In this document: positions 11,460 to 21,829 of the stretch, one piece after another | Position numbering within the stretch: the first letter of the stretch is position 1 | Layout: each line of letters begins with the position of its first letter | Source: Bedellia somnulentella | Lineage: Eukaryota; Arthropoda; Insecta; Lepidoptera; Bedelliidae | DNA length: 64,000 nt | Direction of reading: 5' to 3' | NCBI GenBank assembly: GCA_963576735.1 | Contig: OY755190.1 | Coordinates: forward strand, 6,751,695 to 6,815,694 | Translations under genes and position numbers: made by a program | The notes under the pieces: model-generated | The model's input: only the letters and a program-made list of their open reading frames with translations | Database searches by the model: none | What the model was told of the DNA's origin: nothing

Positions 11460-11917
11460 AACAAACATAAATAGAAATATTAATTTCATTTTTTGTATCA
11501 TCTGAAATGGAATCAATCAATCTCTTAACAGGTAAATTAAAGTTTTTCTATCCAAAATTGATTTCTCCTTTCGGCTTTTAAAGTATAAGGAAAATCGCTT
11601 CAATAATATCACCCCTACCTAGTCCATTATACCCATTTGGAGTCTTCGAGTTGGAGTTATTTAATTCCTTTTCGTTATCAAAGAATAAGAAGGAAAATAC
11701 ACACGAAATCCTTTTAAAATATTGATTTGCGAATAAACGCAAATTCGTTGTTATCGTTGTCAGATTATTTGTTAGATGACACGAGTTCAATTTGGGTTTT
11801 AGGATTTCTTGCTTCAATAGGTCGCTTTTTATTAAATTTTCTTCTCATTTCAAATGAGTTTTAAAATGGAATATTCAATAGGAAAGCAGGTCTTTCACAT
11901 TTTTGTACCTTTACCTT
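11460..11917. other. No feature recognised
   Basis: AT-rich; the 79-codon - strand frame (11578-11817) has no recognisable motif and I do not call it a gene. Confidence 0.5.
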
Positions 11918-12090
11918 ATAGCTCACTCACAGCTCTTAATCTTAAAAAGGGGTAGACAAAGCTTTATAATTAGATATGATTCAACTAGTGTTGGGAGTTC
12001 ACTGAGGAAAATGTTGTTAAATAAAGGATGGTTAGTAATGGTCTCCAGCCACTTTGCCCAAAAAGCACTTAAAAAGCCCCAAAACTTTAA
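11918..12090 (-). mobile_element. Old diverged SINE1
   Basis: CTCACTCACAGCTCTTAATC, AAAAAGGGGTAGACAAAGCT and AATGGTCTCCAGCCAC through AAAAAGCCCC follow the reverse SINE1 order. Confidence 0.6.
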
Positions 12091-12200
12091 GCTAAACTCT
12101 TACGACACTCATGGGAAAAACAAACGCTTTGTTCAAAGTAAAGAAATATGTACTTTATAGTAGTATATATCTTGTAATGCTTCATTTAGCAAGGTTACTA

Positions 12201-12430
12201 ACGTATATACTCACGGCTGTGAATCCCTAGAAGGGGTAGCTTCAGAATAAGAAATTCCTAAGCGAAGTAAAGCGGGGCAAAGATTGTAAAATAGAGGTTG
12301 TAGGTGATAGTTCTCCTACTGCATCGCCCAAAAGTGCATTAGTAAGGCTCAATATCCTCAGTTCCTTCTAAAAAACACAACTTACGGGAGAAATGGGGTA
12401 ATGCTAGTGTTAGCCGAGACTAAATAGCAC
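12201..12430 (-). mobile_element. SINE1
   Basis: Reverse copy, TATACTCACGGCTGTGAATC to GTTAGCCGAGACTAAATAGC, diverged in the middle. Confidence 0.8.
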
Positions 12431-12546
12431 TTTATTTCTCAAAATAATTATATTTTAAAATTTTTACGCCACTTTTTTGAATATTTATTTTAAATCGAAA
12501 GCTTACTGAGCTTGTATTTGTTTTTGGGATTTATTACCATGTACAT

Positions 12547-12800
12547 GCCGTGTAGTGCCGGCTTAGAATGTCGCTACCCCTTTCTACCCACGGGTGTCGT
12601 AAGAGGCGACTAAAGGTATTAGGGCTTTTTATTGGTTTTTTGGGCGATGCGGTTGAGACCCATCACCAAAACCCTTATTTTACGATCTTTTCCCCACTCA
12701 ACTTCCAAAAGTGGCTGAGGAATTCATAATTCCTTAGCTCTGGTTACCCCTTATAGGGAATTATAGCCGTGAGTATATGTATGTATGTATGTATGTACAT
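12547..12800 (+). mobile_element. SINE1, full length
   Basis: GCCGTGTAGTGCCGGCTTAG to GCCGTGAGTATATGTATGTA with five TATG units. The head subtype GTGCCGG...TGTCGCTACCCC differs from GTGTCGG...AGCACTACCCC; both subtypes occur in the window. Confidence 0.9.
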
Positions 12801-12804
12801 ACAT

Positions 12805-13540
12805 GGTAATCAATCACATACATAGTACATACTAACATTGGGTATAAATGATATAAATATTCACATGGATTAGTTTATACTTTGCCAACTAAAGCTTGTT
12901 TGGCTGGCTAGTCCTCAAAAGTAACTTATATAGTAAATTGCAAAAAGATAGGTCCATTTCCTTTTATTGTAGTTTACGATATGTTTTAAATATGCCAATT
13001 CTATTTTTCTGACATAAAATTGATACTTTGTACACCTGGTCTCAAAAAAAACAGACACAAAGTAAGCTTTCGTTTTTACCAATAATATCTTTGACCAATA
13101 TAAATTTTGCGCTAAATTGAATTCAAAATATATATCGTATACTTCAGAGTTAAAAACTTCTCAGCCGCTTTTAACAAATTGATCATAGAAAATAAAGTGA
13201 AAGATATACTCTAAGGTAGACTCTCGCATGAAACGTTTCCACTTACAAAATAATCAATTTGAGTACAGTCGAAAGCTCGAAATTCAACCACAATGGAGAA
13301 CATTCCAAATAGAAATCAAATAGATACGTAATTAAAGACTTCGGATTCTGTTATGCGAAATTCCATCGTCAACTAGAGCGACCGCGACTGCTAACCTCAT
13401 TAAAACACTAATGAAATTTGAAGCACTGCTTGTTCCTATTTAGATTTTGCGTGAATCTTAGTGCTTTATGCTTTGTGCTCAAGTTATATGTTGTGTAATA
13501 TTATGAGTGTAGTGTAGTATTAATATTATGCTGTGTAGTG
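12805..13540. other. No feature recognised
   Basis: Unique-looking AT-rich DNA between two SINE1 copies; no ORF or structure. Confidence 0.5.
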
Positions 13541-13545
13541 TCGAT

Positions 13546-13917
13546 GCTGTGTAGTGTCGGTTTAGAATAGCAATACCCCATTTCTTCCGGTGGGTGTACG
13601 TAAGAGGCGACTAACGGTATTGGGGCTAATAAGGGATTTTTGGGCGATGCGGTTGGAGACCCATCACCAAAACCCTTTATTTTACCATCATTTCCCCACT
13701 AAACTTTCCAAAAGTGGCTGAGGAATTTAACTCCTTCTCTGCTCTGGCTATCCCTTCAAGGGATTTATAGCCGTGAGTATATGTATTTATGTATGTATGT
13801 ATGTATGTAGCTGTGTAGTATCGGCTTATATTGAGACTAACCCATTTCTTGCCGTGGGTGTCGTAGAAGCGTCTTAGGTTGGGCGATGCAGTTGAAGACC
13901 CGTCACCAATAACATTT
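13546..13917 (+). mobile_element. SINE1 plus a second SINE1 head in tandem
   Basis: A full copy (13546-13809) ends in TATG repeats, and a second head (13810-13917, GCTGTGTAGTATCGGCTTAT) starts directly after it, truncated after the ACCCGTCACCAATAACA segment. Confidence 0.85.
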
Positions 13918-13921
13918 CAGA

Positions 13922-14112
13922 AGAAGAAGATACATTTATTCACATTTGAACTACTATACAGTTTACTTAAACATTAAAATTATAAAATGACATAAAAAAC
14001 AAGTGATAAAAAAAATTATATAATTTAAACAAATGTAAAAAGGTCCTGCCTCAGCTTATTGTTGTGTGTTTTACACACAACACTGATTTTCAGTCAAGAC
14101 CCATTTGGAGTA
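13922..14112 (-). mobile_element. 3' UTR fragment of the 17.3-19.0 kb LINE family
   Basis: ATACATTTATTCAC, CCTGCCTCAGC and ACAACACTGATTTTCAGTCA parallel the 3' UTR at 17,290-17,500 in sequence order and spacing. It is a short truncated copy. Confidence 0.55.
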
Positions 14113-14528
14113 ACACAAATAATATACAAATATAATAATATCCATACTAATATTACAAATCGGAAAGTGAGTTTGTTTGTTTGTTTATTTGTGCTTCTTT
14201 CACGCAGCAACTACCGAACCGATTGCTTTGAAATTTTGCAGACATATATAGTTAGAAGTCCAGATTAAATTATAGAGTACTTTTATACCGGAAACACTAA
14301 TGGATTTTAGCAGCGAAATCTTCAACCTTTCAGCTAAAACAGTATAAAAGAGCGCGGCGTTGTTTGCATGTTTACCAATAGATGGCGCTGTCGGTACTTT
14401 CTACATCGCGGTATGATTTCTTCTTTATTGGAGTATATAAACTATAAGTTATTCGAGTAAATAACTTAAATGGAAATCATATTAACACAGTTTACAGCAT
14501 TGGTACCGTCATACATTGGTATTTGAAT

Positions 14529-14824
14529 TAGTGTTGCCGGATAATCGATTATAGATTAATCGATTATGCTCACCCAAAATAATCTAATAATCGATAGTAA
14601 TATCGATACTATCGATTATATCGATACTATCGATTATATCGATACTATCGATTATTAGATTATAATCGAAGAACGATATAATCGATTATGATCGATTAAT
14701 CGATTATAATTGAAAATAATCGATAATAATCGATATAATCGATTAATCGACTAATCGATTATAATCTAATAATCGATTATATCGTCATTAGATTATAATC
14801 GATTAATCGATTATAATTGAAAAT
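14529..14824 (+). repeat. Left ATCGAT array of hAT-1
   Basis: Dense short repeats built from TAATCGATTA and TATCGATA units, in both orientations; inverted copy of 15486-15790. Confidence 0.85.
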
Positions 14825-14887
14825 TTTACACACTGTGATAAAAATAGAATAAATAAAAATATAAATGATTTTATCGTAGATTGATCG

Positions 14888-15003
14888 ATACATATATATA
14901 CTCACAGCTATAATTTCTTAGAAGGGGTAGCCAGAGCCAAGGAATTATAAATTCCATAGCCACTTTTGGTGATTGAGTGGGGAAAAAATGGTAAAATAAA
15001 TGT
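14888..15003 (-). mobile_element. SINE1 tail fragment inside hAT-1
   Basis: TATATACTCACAGCTATAAT, GAAGGGGTAGCCAGAGCCAA and GAGTGGGGAAAAAATGG; the head half is absent. Confidence 0.8.
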
Positions 15004-15040
15004 TTTTACATAATAATCGATAGTAAAGATTATATTTATA

Positions 15041-15403
15041 ACATAACATAAACGTTCACGCCGAATATCCCCGAAGGGGTTGGCAGAGGTACTAATACTT
15101 CTGAACATCACGTGACTTTGTCACCTGGTGTTCAGAGCACCCACGTTTTGCATGGACAGCGTACTCACGTGATAGGGGGCAGGCCTATCGCCGTTTTGTA
15201 CGAATACACTGTCACAAGACTAAGTACAACTCAGCCATGTGGGTTTCCTCACGATGTTTTCCCTCACCGTTAACAACCATGATAAATTAACCACACATAT
15301 GTCTTTTTTTTTAGAAAAGACAAATTGGTGTAGGCCCGACCCGGGATTTGAACACTAGTCGCTTGCACGAGAACCGAGTGTTCTACCCACTGGGCTATCA
15401 CGG
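15041..15403 (-). mobile_element. SINE2, full length, with 10-bp TSD
   Basis: tRNA-derived SINE. On the - strand the head reads GATAGCCCAGTGGGTAGA (box A-like) and GTTCAAATCCC (box B-like), then a ~250-bp body, and ends CCCCTTCGGGGATATTCGGC GTGAACG followed by TTATG repeats. Target duplication TATATTTATA at 15031-15040 and 15404-15413. It sits inside hAT-1. Confidence 0.9.
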
Positions 15404-15485
15404 TATATTTATATATTATATAATATTTTATATAAAGTTTATGTATTGTATTTTATATATATTGTATTTATATCACAGTGTGAAA

Positions 15486-15790
15486 AATTGACAATTATAA
15501 TCGATTAATCGACTAATCGATTATAATCTAATGACGATATAATCGATTAATCGATTATTAGATTATAATCGATTAGTCGATTAATCGATTATATCGATTA
15601 TTATCGATTATTTTCAATTATAATCGATTAATCGATCATAATCGATTATATCGTTCTTCGATTATAATCTAATAATCGATAGTATCGATATAATCGATAG
15701 TATCGATATTACTATCGATTATTAGATTATTTGGGCCTCATTTGCATAATCGATTAATAATCGATACCAATCGATTATCCGGCAACACTA
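15486..15790 (-). repeat. Right ATCGAT array of hAT-1
   Basis: Reverse-complement partner of the left array, including the distinctive CGATATAATCGATTATGATC block and the repeated TATCGATA units. Confidence 0.85.
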
Positions 15791-15871
15791 ATTTGAATTG
15801 TAACTTGAAATTATAATAATAGGTAGGATAGATCATCGTTGTTTGCAATTTACGAGTCATATACTTAGTTG

Positions 15872-16509
15872 TAGCGTTGTGTAACTCACTCTTTTTTAAT
15901 GAGTATGAGTGAGGGCCTCATTTTACCTCATGAGGTACTCGCGAGGTACCCCTCATTTGAGGCGAGGTAGATGAATGAAATAAACTATATGAACGAGTCG
16001 ATAGTGAGGCGCGCGTAATTTTGCCGCTTTGAACTGAATGAGGCAAAATGAGTTCTTATGTTTAATACCTCGATTTTTTTTATAAATATTCTTAATTTAA
16101 AAGAATTGAATTATTGAAACTAACTTTCTATGACTACTATATTAGTTTCTTTACTCACTTCGCCCCGTTTTCTTCAGCCCTTTAATATCATTAAGCTAAT
16201 CTAAAGGAAAATTAAATAAGTACTATTTGTAAGAAAACGCTAAAATAAACTGACTTATCATTCCATCAAACTAATCCGACTCCTTCAACCGCGACGCGAG
16301 CGAGTATAATGAATGTATAGACTCAATCTTTTAATTGTTGTCAGTAACTCACTCACTCACTTTGGTCTATGAGAGTGCTGCCTCGACTCGCGCCTCGAAA
16401 GAGTGAGGAGTTACGTGAGGTGGTTCATATTTCAAATACGAGGACTCCCTCATTTTCTCGCGACGAGGAACTCAAACGAGGTACCTCACGAGTGAGGGGC
16501 TCATCACTA
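15872..16509. mobile_element. Second hAT-type non-autonomous element (hAT-2)
   Basis: Ends TAGCGTTGTG and (reverse) TAGTGATGAG, flanked by the perfect 8-bp duplication CTTAGTTG (15864-15871, 16510-16517). Both subterminal regions carry CTCACTC/GAGTGAG and GAGGTA/TACCTC repeats. No transposase ORF. It lies 81 bp from hAT-1 in the same Helitron. Confidence 0.85.
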
Positions 16510-16705
16510 CTTAGTTGCTGTTATATCTTAATTGACTGTTGCTCGCTTTCGTTGGTGTCCTAAATTCCTTTCGACTATTGTATTATATTGAAGTAATGAA
16601 AATGAATCGATTTTAGGTTTTTCGCAGTAGGCTGAATAATAGTTAGGTTAGTTTAGTGCGCTTTGTTCGTCGTTTAGATTTTTATAGTTTACTCATATTT
16701 AAGCA

Positions 16706-16828
16706 ATGCCTTGCAAACGTAAATCTAATTTATCGAGCACCTCATATAAAGCTCGGGCAATGAAAATTGCGCGATCTCAGGAATCGTCTCTCCATGCTGA
16801 ATTAAGAAACAAAACTTGGTGCGATTGA
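16706..16828 (+). pseudogene. Remnant of the N-terminus of a Helitron Rep/helicase-type protein
   Basis: ATG 16706 opens MPCKRKSNLSSTSYKARAMK followed by IARSQESSLHAELRN and a stop after 40 codons. The MPxKRKSNLS...ARxMxxARSQES pattern resembles the start of insect Helitron proteins; that likeness is from family memory. It sits in the expected place within the Helitron. Confidence 0.5.
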
Positions 16829-16867
16829 ATTAATGATATTCATCTATCAAAAAATTATCTAAATTCT

Positions 16868-17260
16868 ATGAAAGGGTAGCTTCAGAGATAATAATTCTTC
16901 ATCCACTTTTGGAAATAGATTAGGGAAAAGGTAGTTTAATAAAGATTTTAGTGATGGCTCACAAACTTCATCGCCCAACAATCACTTAAAAAGGGTCAAT
17001 GTCCTTTATATCCTTTACAACGCCCGCGGGAATATAAATGTATATAAAAAATAGAAGTTAAGATAGTGTTTTGGTATTTTGAATGTAAACCGGATGCAAA
17101 AAATGAAGTCAACGCGGACGAAGTCGCGGGCAAAAAGCTAGTATTAAATACACAATCTTTTCTCCACTTAACTGCCAAAAGTGGCTAAAGTATATCTAAT
17201 TCTGAAGCTCTGGCTAGACCTGTTAGGGATATATAGCCGTGAGTATTTGTTTGTATGTAT
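16868..17260. mobile_element. Two SINE1 fragments in opposite orientation
   Basis: 16868-17010 is a reverse internal part (GGGTAGCTTCAGAG ... TTCATCGCCCAACAATCACT). 17155-17260 is a forward tail (AACTGCCAAAAGTGGC ... TATAGCCGTGAGTATTTG). The Helitron end lies between them. Confidence 0.7.
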
Positions 17261-17274
17261 AAAATTTGAAGCAC

Positions 17275-19022
17275 TGAAAGAAAGAAACAGAAAGAGACAC
17301 ATTTATTCGCTGTACAGAACATGAAAAAATAACAATAATAGAGAAAAAAAAATACAACATTTCATTCATCAAAGTTAGAAAAGAAAAGTAAACAAAAACA
17401 TTTAAACCCTGCACAGCGAAACGGTGCTGCCTCAGCATTACGTTGTGAACTTTGGGAGCCCACAACACTGATTTCAGTCAGCACCGACTCAAGTGACATT
17501 GCGAGCATTACACCATACGGAACAGATTATTGGACATATTTACAAAAAGGTTATTCATACTTAAAACAACATAATTAACAACTGTGTAACTAAATAAACA
17601 AAAATAATCAATAATTATAGAATTAAAATATACAGATATAGAATACGAATAAATAACTGTCGCACTATGCGATAACAGAAATATATATACATATATATGA
17701 CAAAACATAATGATGTGATACATGTTATGATTTATAGACATAATAGGATATAAAATCATAATCATAAACGGGAATCTGCAGTTAGGACATTGCGGGATGG
17801 GTTTTGTTGTGCCAGCAAGTAATCTCTAAGCTTACGCCTAAAAGTTTCCAGCACTTGCACGCTGCAAATCTAAAGCTACCCCGAAACGCCGCTGACCGAT
17901 GCACTGGCAAGATCGCTCTAACTTTAAACTGGTAGTCACTTTTTGACCATTGCAATTTTTTATGCAAATAAGTGGGAGATTCCGGCCGAGAGTGGAAAGG
18001 TGTAATCGTCTACGGCCCTGCATATTCAATAGCTTTGCATCGTCCAAATAGGGCGTGACATGGGAACGAGGAGGGATGCGAAAACAAAAAACGTGCGCAT
18101 GCGTTTTGCACACGCTGTATCAGTCTTTGTGTAGGACCAAGAATGCAGCTGCCATAAATCACATCACAGTAGTTTAATCTCGATAATACCGCCGACTCAC
18201 AGAGGTGAACACGCAAATCTACATTCAGGTAGTCGCGTATATTATAGAGAACCTTAAGGCGATAGAAGCAGTTACTAACTGCAGACAAAATGTGATTTTC
18301 GAACCGGAGTTCACCATCCATTAGTAACATAACATAACATAAACATAAACGTTCACGCCGAATATCCCCAAAGGGGTTGGCAGAGGTACTAATACTTCTG
18401 AACATCACGTGACTTTGTCACCTGGTGTTCAGAGTACCCACGTTTTGCATGGACAGTGTACTCACGTGATAGGGGGCAGGCCTATCGCCGTTTTGTACGA
18501 ATACACTGTCACATGACTAAGTACAACTCAGCCACATGGCTTTCCACATGGGTTTCCTCACGATGTTTTCCCTCACCGTAGTATACCGAGTATCCATTAG
18601 TATACCGAGATTACTTCTATCACCCTTTTTAGTGGTTGGTTTCTAACAGCTACATCGCAGGACGCCAAGGCATCCAACGTTTTATGGATTTGTGTTTTTG
18701 TTCCGAGTACCATATACTTGGACTGGGTTGGGCTTAAAACCAGGCAGTTTCGCTCTGACCAAGCAACAATACGATCGAGATCAGAATTTAGTTTACCAAC
18801 AGTTTCTGCCATATTTTTAGGATCTCCAGATATGTAAAATTGCACGTCGTCGGCGTACATGTGTAAATTGCATTCCTTGACGCTGTCAATGAGATCCGCA
18901 GTATATAAAATAAACAACAAGGGCCCTAGGATCGATCCCTGTAGAACTCCTCTATCTAATCTACTTTCAGACAAAATTCTGATTACTCCATTTCTTTTTC
19001 GTAGTTCTACGAACTGTTTTTA
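17275..19022 (-). mobile_element. Jockey/I-like LINE fragment split by SINE2
   Basis: The RT part runs 18974-18597 (RGVLQGSILGPLLFILYTAD, MYADDVQFYI) and resumes at 18330-18000 (LRFENHILSAVSNCFYRLKV, LNYCDVIYGSCILGPTQRLI). The C-terminus continues to about 17,790 with frame changes, followed by a 3' UTR to 17275. The ORF is interrupted by a SINE2 at about 18333-18590. It is 5'-truncated near 19022. Confidence 0.85.
18333..18590 (-). mobile_element. SINE2, 5'-truncated, inside a LINE
   Basis: Tail and body of SINE2 without the tRNA head. ATCCATTAGTA occurs on both sides (about 18319-18331 and 18592-18602), a probable target duplication. It splits the LINE RT frame at 17275-19022. Confidence 0.85.
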
Positions 19023-19084
19023 ATCAGACTTTTCAGGAGTGCTATAAATTCCGATCATTGCGCTAAATTTCACAAAGCTTGAGC

Positions 19085-19156
19085 AGTGATATTATACCTC
19101 AGATATTTAAAAAACAACGCTACCCGTGCGAAGCTGGGCCGATCCACTAGTTATAA
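19085..19156 (+). mobile_element. Helitron 3' terminus scrap
   Basis: CGCTACCCGTGCGAAGCTGG followed by GCCGATCCACTAGT: a GC-rich hairpin, then CTAG and T. Only the 3' end is recognised. Confidence 0.5.
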
Positions 19157-19380
19157 ATGAAGTTACTTCGTGTGAGTTAGTGCATAGTTACTATATAATC
19201 TAATGTATATCTAGTCATCTTTGTTACACCTTCAAAACTATAACAAGGATTATTCAGCTTTCTATTCATTATTATAGCTCATATACATCCTAACAAAGAA
19301 AAACTATTAATGTTCGAATTCGATTTGTGATGTGGTGATTTCGAATTATCAAGCTGAACTAGCGCAGTAGTTTTCATTTA

Positions 19381-19616
19381 AAATTCTTGCCGCAAGAGCA
19401 CCTTATATCTAAACACATACGTCTACACAACTGCATAAAAAATAAGAATGTAAATTCCATTTCCCTTTCCTGAATCGAGTCTCTAATATTGAACATCGCA
19501 AGAGAGATCAACAGAATGCTGAAAGGTTGTTTATCCCTGGCGGGCAATGCGATGCTGTCCGTGGTCACAACTATCCCCTTTTCAAACTCCTACCGTGAGA
19601 TTTTGGGGTGGCAGTT
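19381..19616 (+). repeat. Repeat R4, copy 1
   Basis: Non-coding repeat with CTGAATCGAGTCTCTAATAT, GATCAACAGAATGCTGAAAG, GTTTATCCCTGGCGGGCAAT and CCGTGGTCACAACTATCCCC. Three copies in the window, all + strand. Origin not recognised. Confidence 0.8.
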
Positions 19617-19784
19617 TTTTAAATTGCTACTTAAAATTAAATCTTGTAAGAAAATTATTTTATATAAATTAACATTCTTAAAATAGAAGTTTATATACAA
19701 AAAAAACACGCACTGAAAAATGCAAATATGCTGTAAATTTTATTTTTTAACAATATAAGAGTAATAAGCTTTTACTTTAAGAAT

Positions 19785-19888
19785 AGCTGTGTAGTGTCGG
19801 CTTAGAATAGCATTACCCCATTTCTTCCGGTGGGTGTACGTAAGAGGCGACTAACGGTATTGGGGCTTTTAAAGGATTTTTGGGCGAT
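19785..19888 (+). mobile_element. SINE1 head fused to another repeat
   Basis: A clean SINE1 head (GCTGTGTAGTGTCGGCTTAG to TTTTTGGGCGATG) breaks off at 19888 and continues directly into repeat R4 (ACTGCATAAAAATTGAGAAA). Confidence 0.8.
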
Positions 19889-20080
19889 GAACTGCATAAA
19901 AATTGAGAAAGTAAATCTCATTTCCCTTTTCCTGAATCGAGTCTCAAATATTGAACATCGCAAGGGAGATCAACAGAATGCTGAAAGGTTGTTTATCCCT
20001 GGCGGGCAATGCGATGCTGTCCGTGGTCACAACTATCCCCTTTTACAAACCCCTACGATGGGATTTTGGGGTAGCAGTTT
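19889..20080 (+). repeat. Repeat R4, copy 2, fused to a SINE1 head
   Basis: Same core as copy 1, starting at ACTGCATAAAAATTGAG and directly joined to a SINE1 head at 19888/19889. Confidence 0.8.
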
Positions 20081-20159
20081 GTTTTAGCAAATTTAATTTA
20101 AATAATTTCAAGTGTTCAAAACAGGAGAAAATACTATTTTTTTTTATAAAATAGAAGCA

Positions 20160-20620
20160 ATCATGTACATTTTTGTATCAAGACGCACGGCAGTGCGTCA
20201 AGCCAAGCCAAGCCGAGGCGGCGAGCGCGCGCCGTATGTGTATATTACATGAACCATTTGGAGCGACTTTTTACACCATCATAACTCAAAATCTAATCAA
20301 CATAAACCAACCAAATTTGGCTCATTTGTTGATATCAAGGATACAAACTAGTAACCCAATTTCTATTAATACATAACAAAGGGTTTTTAAGATATAAACG
20401 TCCAAAAATCGCGATTTTTTTAGTGACTCACTGACATATAGATCAAAAAGCTAACCCACTTCCAGATATCCCAGGAAGTTGAAATTCGGCATCCAGGTCG
20501 GTGATCAAATATTAACAAAGGAAAAAATCTGAAAACGGAGAATTTTTAAGATTTATCAATATTTCCCTCACAAGAACATTTTGTATAGAAATCATAATAA
20601 ATCCCATGATGAAATGTTGT
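20160..20620 (+). repeat. Probable dispersed repeat, non-coding
   Basis: A GC-rich GACGCACGGCAGTGCGTC hairpin and CCAAGCCGAGGCGGCGAGCG, followed by AT-rich text with ACCATCATAACTCAAAATCT. It looks like a lepidopteran dispersed repeat, but there is no second copy in this window to prove it. Confidence 0.35.
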
Positions 20621-21190
20621 TGACGCTAATATAAAACTCCGTTCTGAATAGGTTTAGGTATGCTATGCATACTTACTTGATCATTCATTAAACTTCGACG
20701 CTAAAGTTATTTGCAATTACAAAACTCAAACTATGAGTATAGGTACTAACTGTACTAGCACAGCCCGGTTAGTTGCGAACAATAGCAATACATTTCTTCA
20801 ATATATAAAAACTCAGATTCGATTCCTGTCGTACTAATTAATTAATTAATTTATTTATTATATAAAGACCATCAACAGTAATACATATTATATAGTAAGT
20901 TGAAACAGTACAGTAAATAAGGCCAATAACAGATGATCACAAGTTAAAACAAGATACACACACAGTTAATTCAAAAGAAAAAAAAATATAACTAAACTAT
21001 CTAAAGACAAAATGAATAACAACAGAAAAAAAAATTATATTATATGTAAAAATGCTAAACAATTGAGAAAAGAATAAAATTTATAGTAATGATAATTGAT
21101 GATACTTGAATGATAATGTGTGTGGTGTGTGTAATGTGTGTTATGATGTGTGTATCATAATACCTAGTACCTATCTGGTAGCTGTCTAGC
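20620..21190. other. Unassigned, possibly a LINE 3' UTR in reverse
   Basis: An (ATTA)n run at 20836-20856 followed by A-rich non-coding sequence would suit the 3' end of a - strand LINE, but no coding part is present. TGTGTG-rich text at 21118-21155. Confidence 0.35.
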
Positions 21191-21196
21191 TGCTAG

Positions 21197-21799
21197 CATG
21201 GTAATTCAAAATTACCCTATTTATAGTAAAATCACCGTATGTGCACCAGCAAAGTATTTGTTTTGTATAATATTAATCCCACCAAAAACATTTTAAATGT
21301 AAAAAATGTTAGCCAAGCAAATACAATACAAAAATTTATAATATGTTAACTAAAAGACTTCGCAGACAAAAGGATTGATATCTGAATGGTTGCCAAGCAC
21401 TGCAGATAATCCTGAAATACAAAGTAGATAACAAGTTAAATTACAGTTTTGATTTAATTTGGCTAGTTTTCACCACAAAATCAAATTAAAATGTACCTAG
21501 CAGATTAGTTGATTATCGTATCGTACTCTCGTATGTGGAAACGAGCCAAATTAAATCAAAACTTTAATTTAACTTGTTATCTACTTTGTATTTCAGGATT
21601 ATCTGCAGTGCTTGGCAACCATTCAGATATCAATCCTTTTGTCTGCGAAGTCTTTTAGTTAACATATTATAATTTTTTGTATTGTATTTGCTTGGCTAAC
21701 ATTTTTTACATTTAAAATGTTTTTGGTGGGATTAACAAATACTTTGCTGGTGCACATACGGTGATTTTACTATAAATAGGGTGATTTTGAATTACCATG
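21197..21799. mobile_element. Foldback element with ~265-bp inverted arms
   Basis: Outer ends CATGGTAATTCAAAAT and ATTTTGAATTACCATG. The arms (21197-21465 and 21540-21799) are near-perfect reverse complements, with TATCTGAATGGTTGCCAAGC in one and its reverse in the other. Possible 3-bp TAG duplication. No ORF. Confidence 0.85.
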
Positions 21800-21829
21800 T
21801 AGGCTTTGTACAGTCACTATTCCTGAAAA

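Larger units (their letters stand above)
14529..15790. mobile_element. hAT-type non-autonomous element with ATCGAT-rich arms (hAT-1)
   Basis: Ends TAGTGTTGCCGG (14529-14540) and CCGGCAACACTA (15779-15790), flanked by the perfect 8-bp duplication ATTTGAAT (14521-14528, 15791-15798). An 8-bp TSD with TAG/CAG-GTTGCC termini is typical of hAT. The ~300-bp arms are near-complete inverted repeats packed with ATCGATTA/TATCGATA motifs. The core has a SINE1 fragment and a full SINE2; no transposase. Confidence 0.88.
14151..17141 (+). mobile_element. Helitron carrying nested hAT elements and SINEs
   Basis: The left end is TCCATACTAATATTAC, preceded by A. The right end is a GC hairpin (CGCGGACGAAGTCGCG) followed by CTAG, then T. 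TC...CTAG between A and T is the Helitron signature. Nested inside are hAT-1 (14529-15790), hAT-2 (15872-16509) and a SINE1 fragment (16868-17010). A degraded start of the Helitron protein lies at 16706. Without the insertions about 0.9 kb of Helitron remains, so most of the Rep-helicase gene is gone. Confidence 0.75.

Noticed and set aside
14529..15790. ATCGAT arrays as a satellite or CRISPR-like array
   Set aside because: Units are irregular, without uniform spacers, and are bounded by TIRs and an 8-bp TSD; it is a transposon arm.
16369..16563. + strand ORF rich in Arg/Ser near 16.4 kb
   Set aside because: It is the subterminal repeat region of hAT-2.
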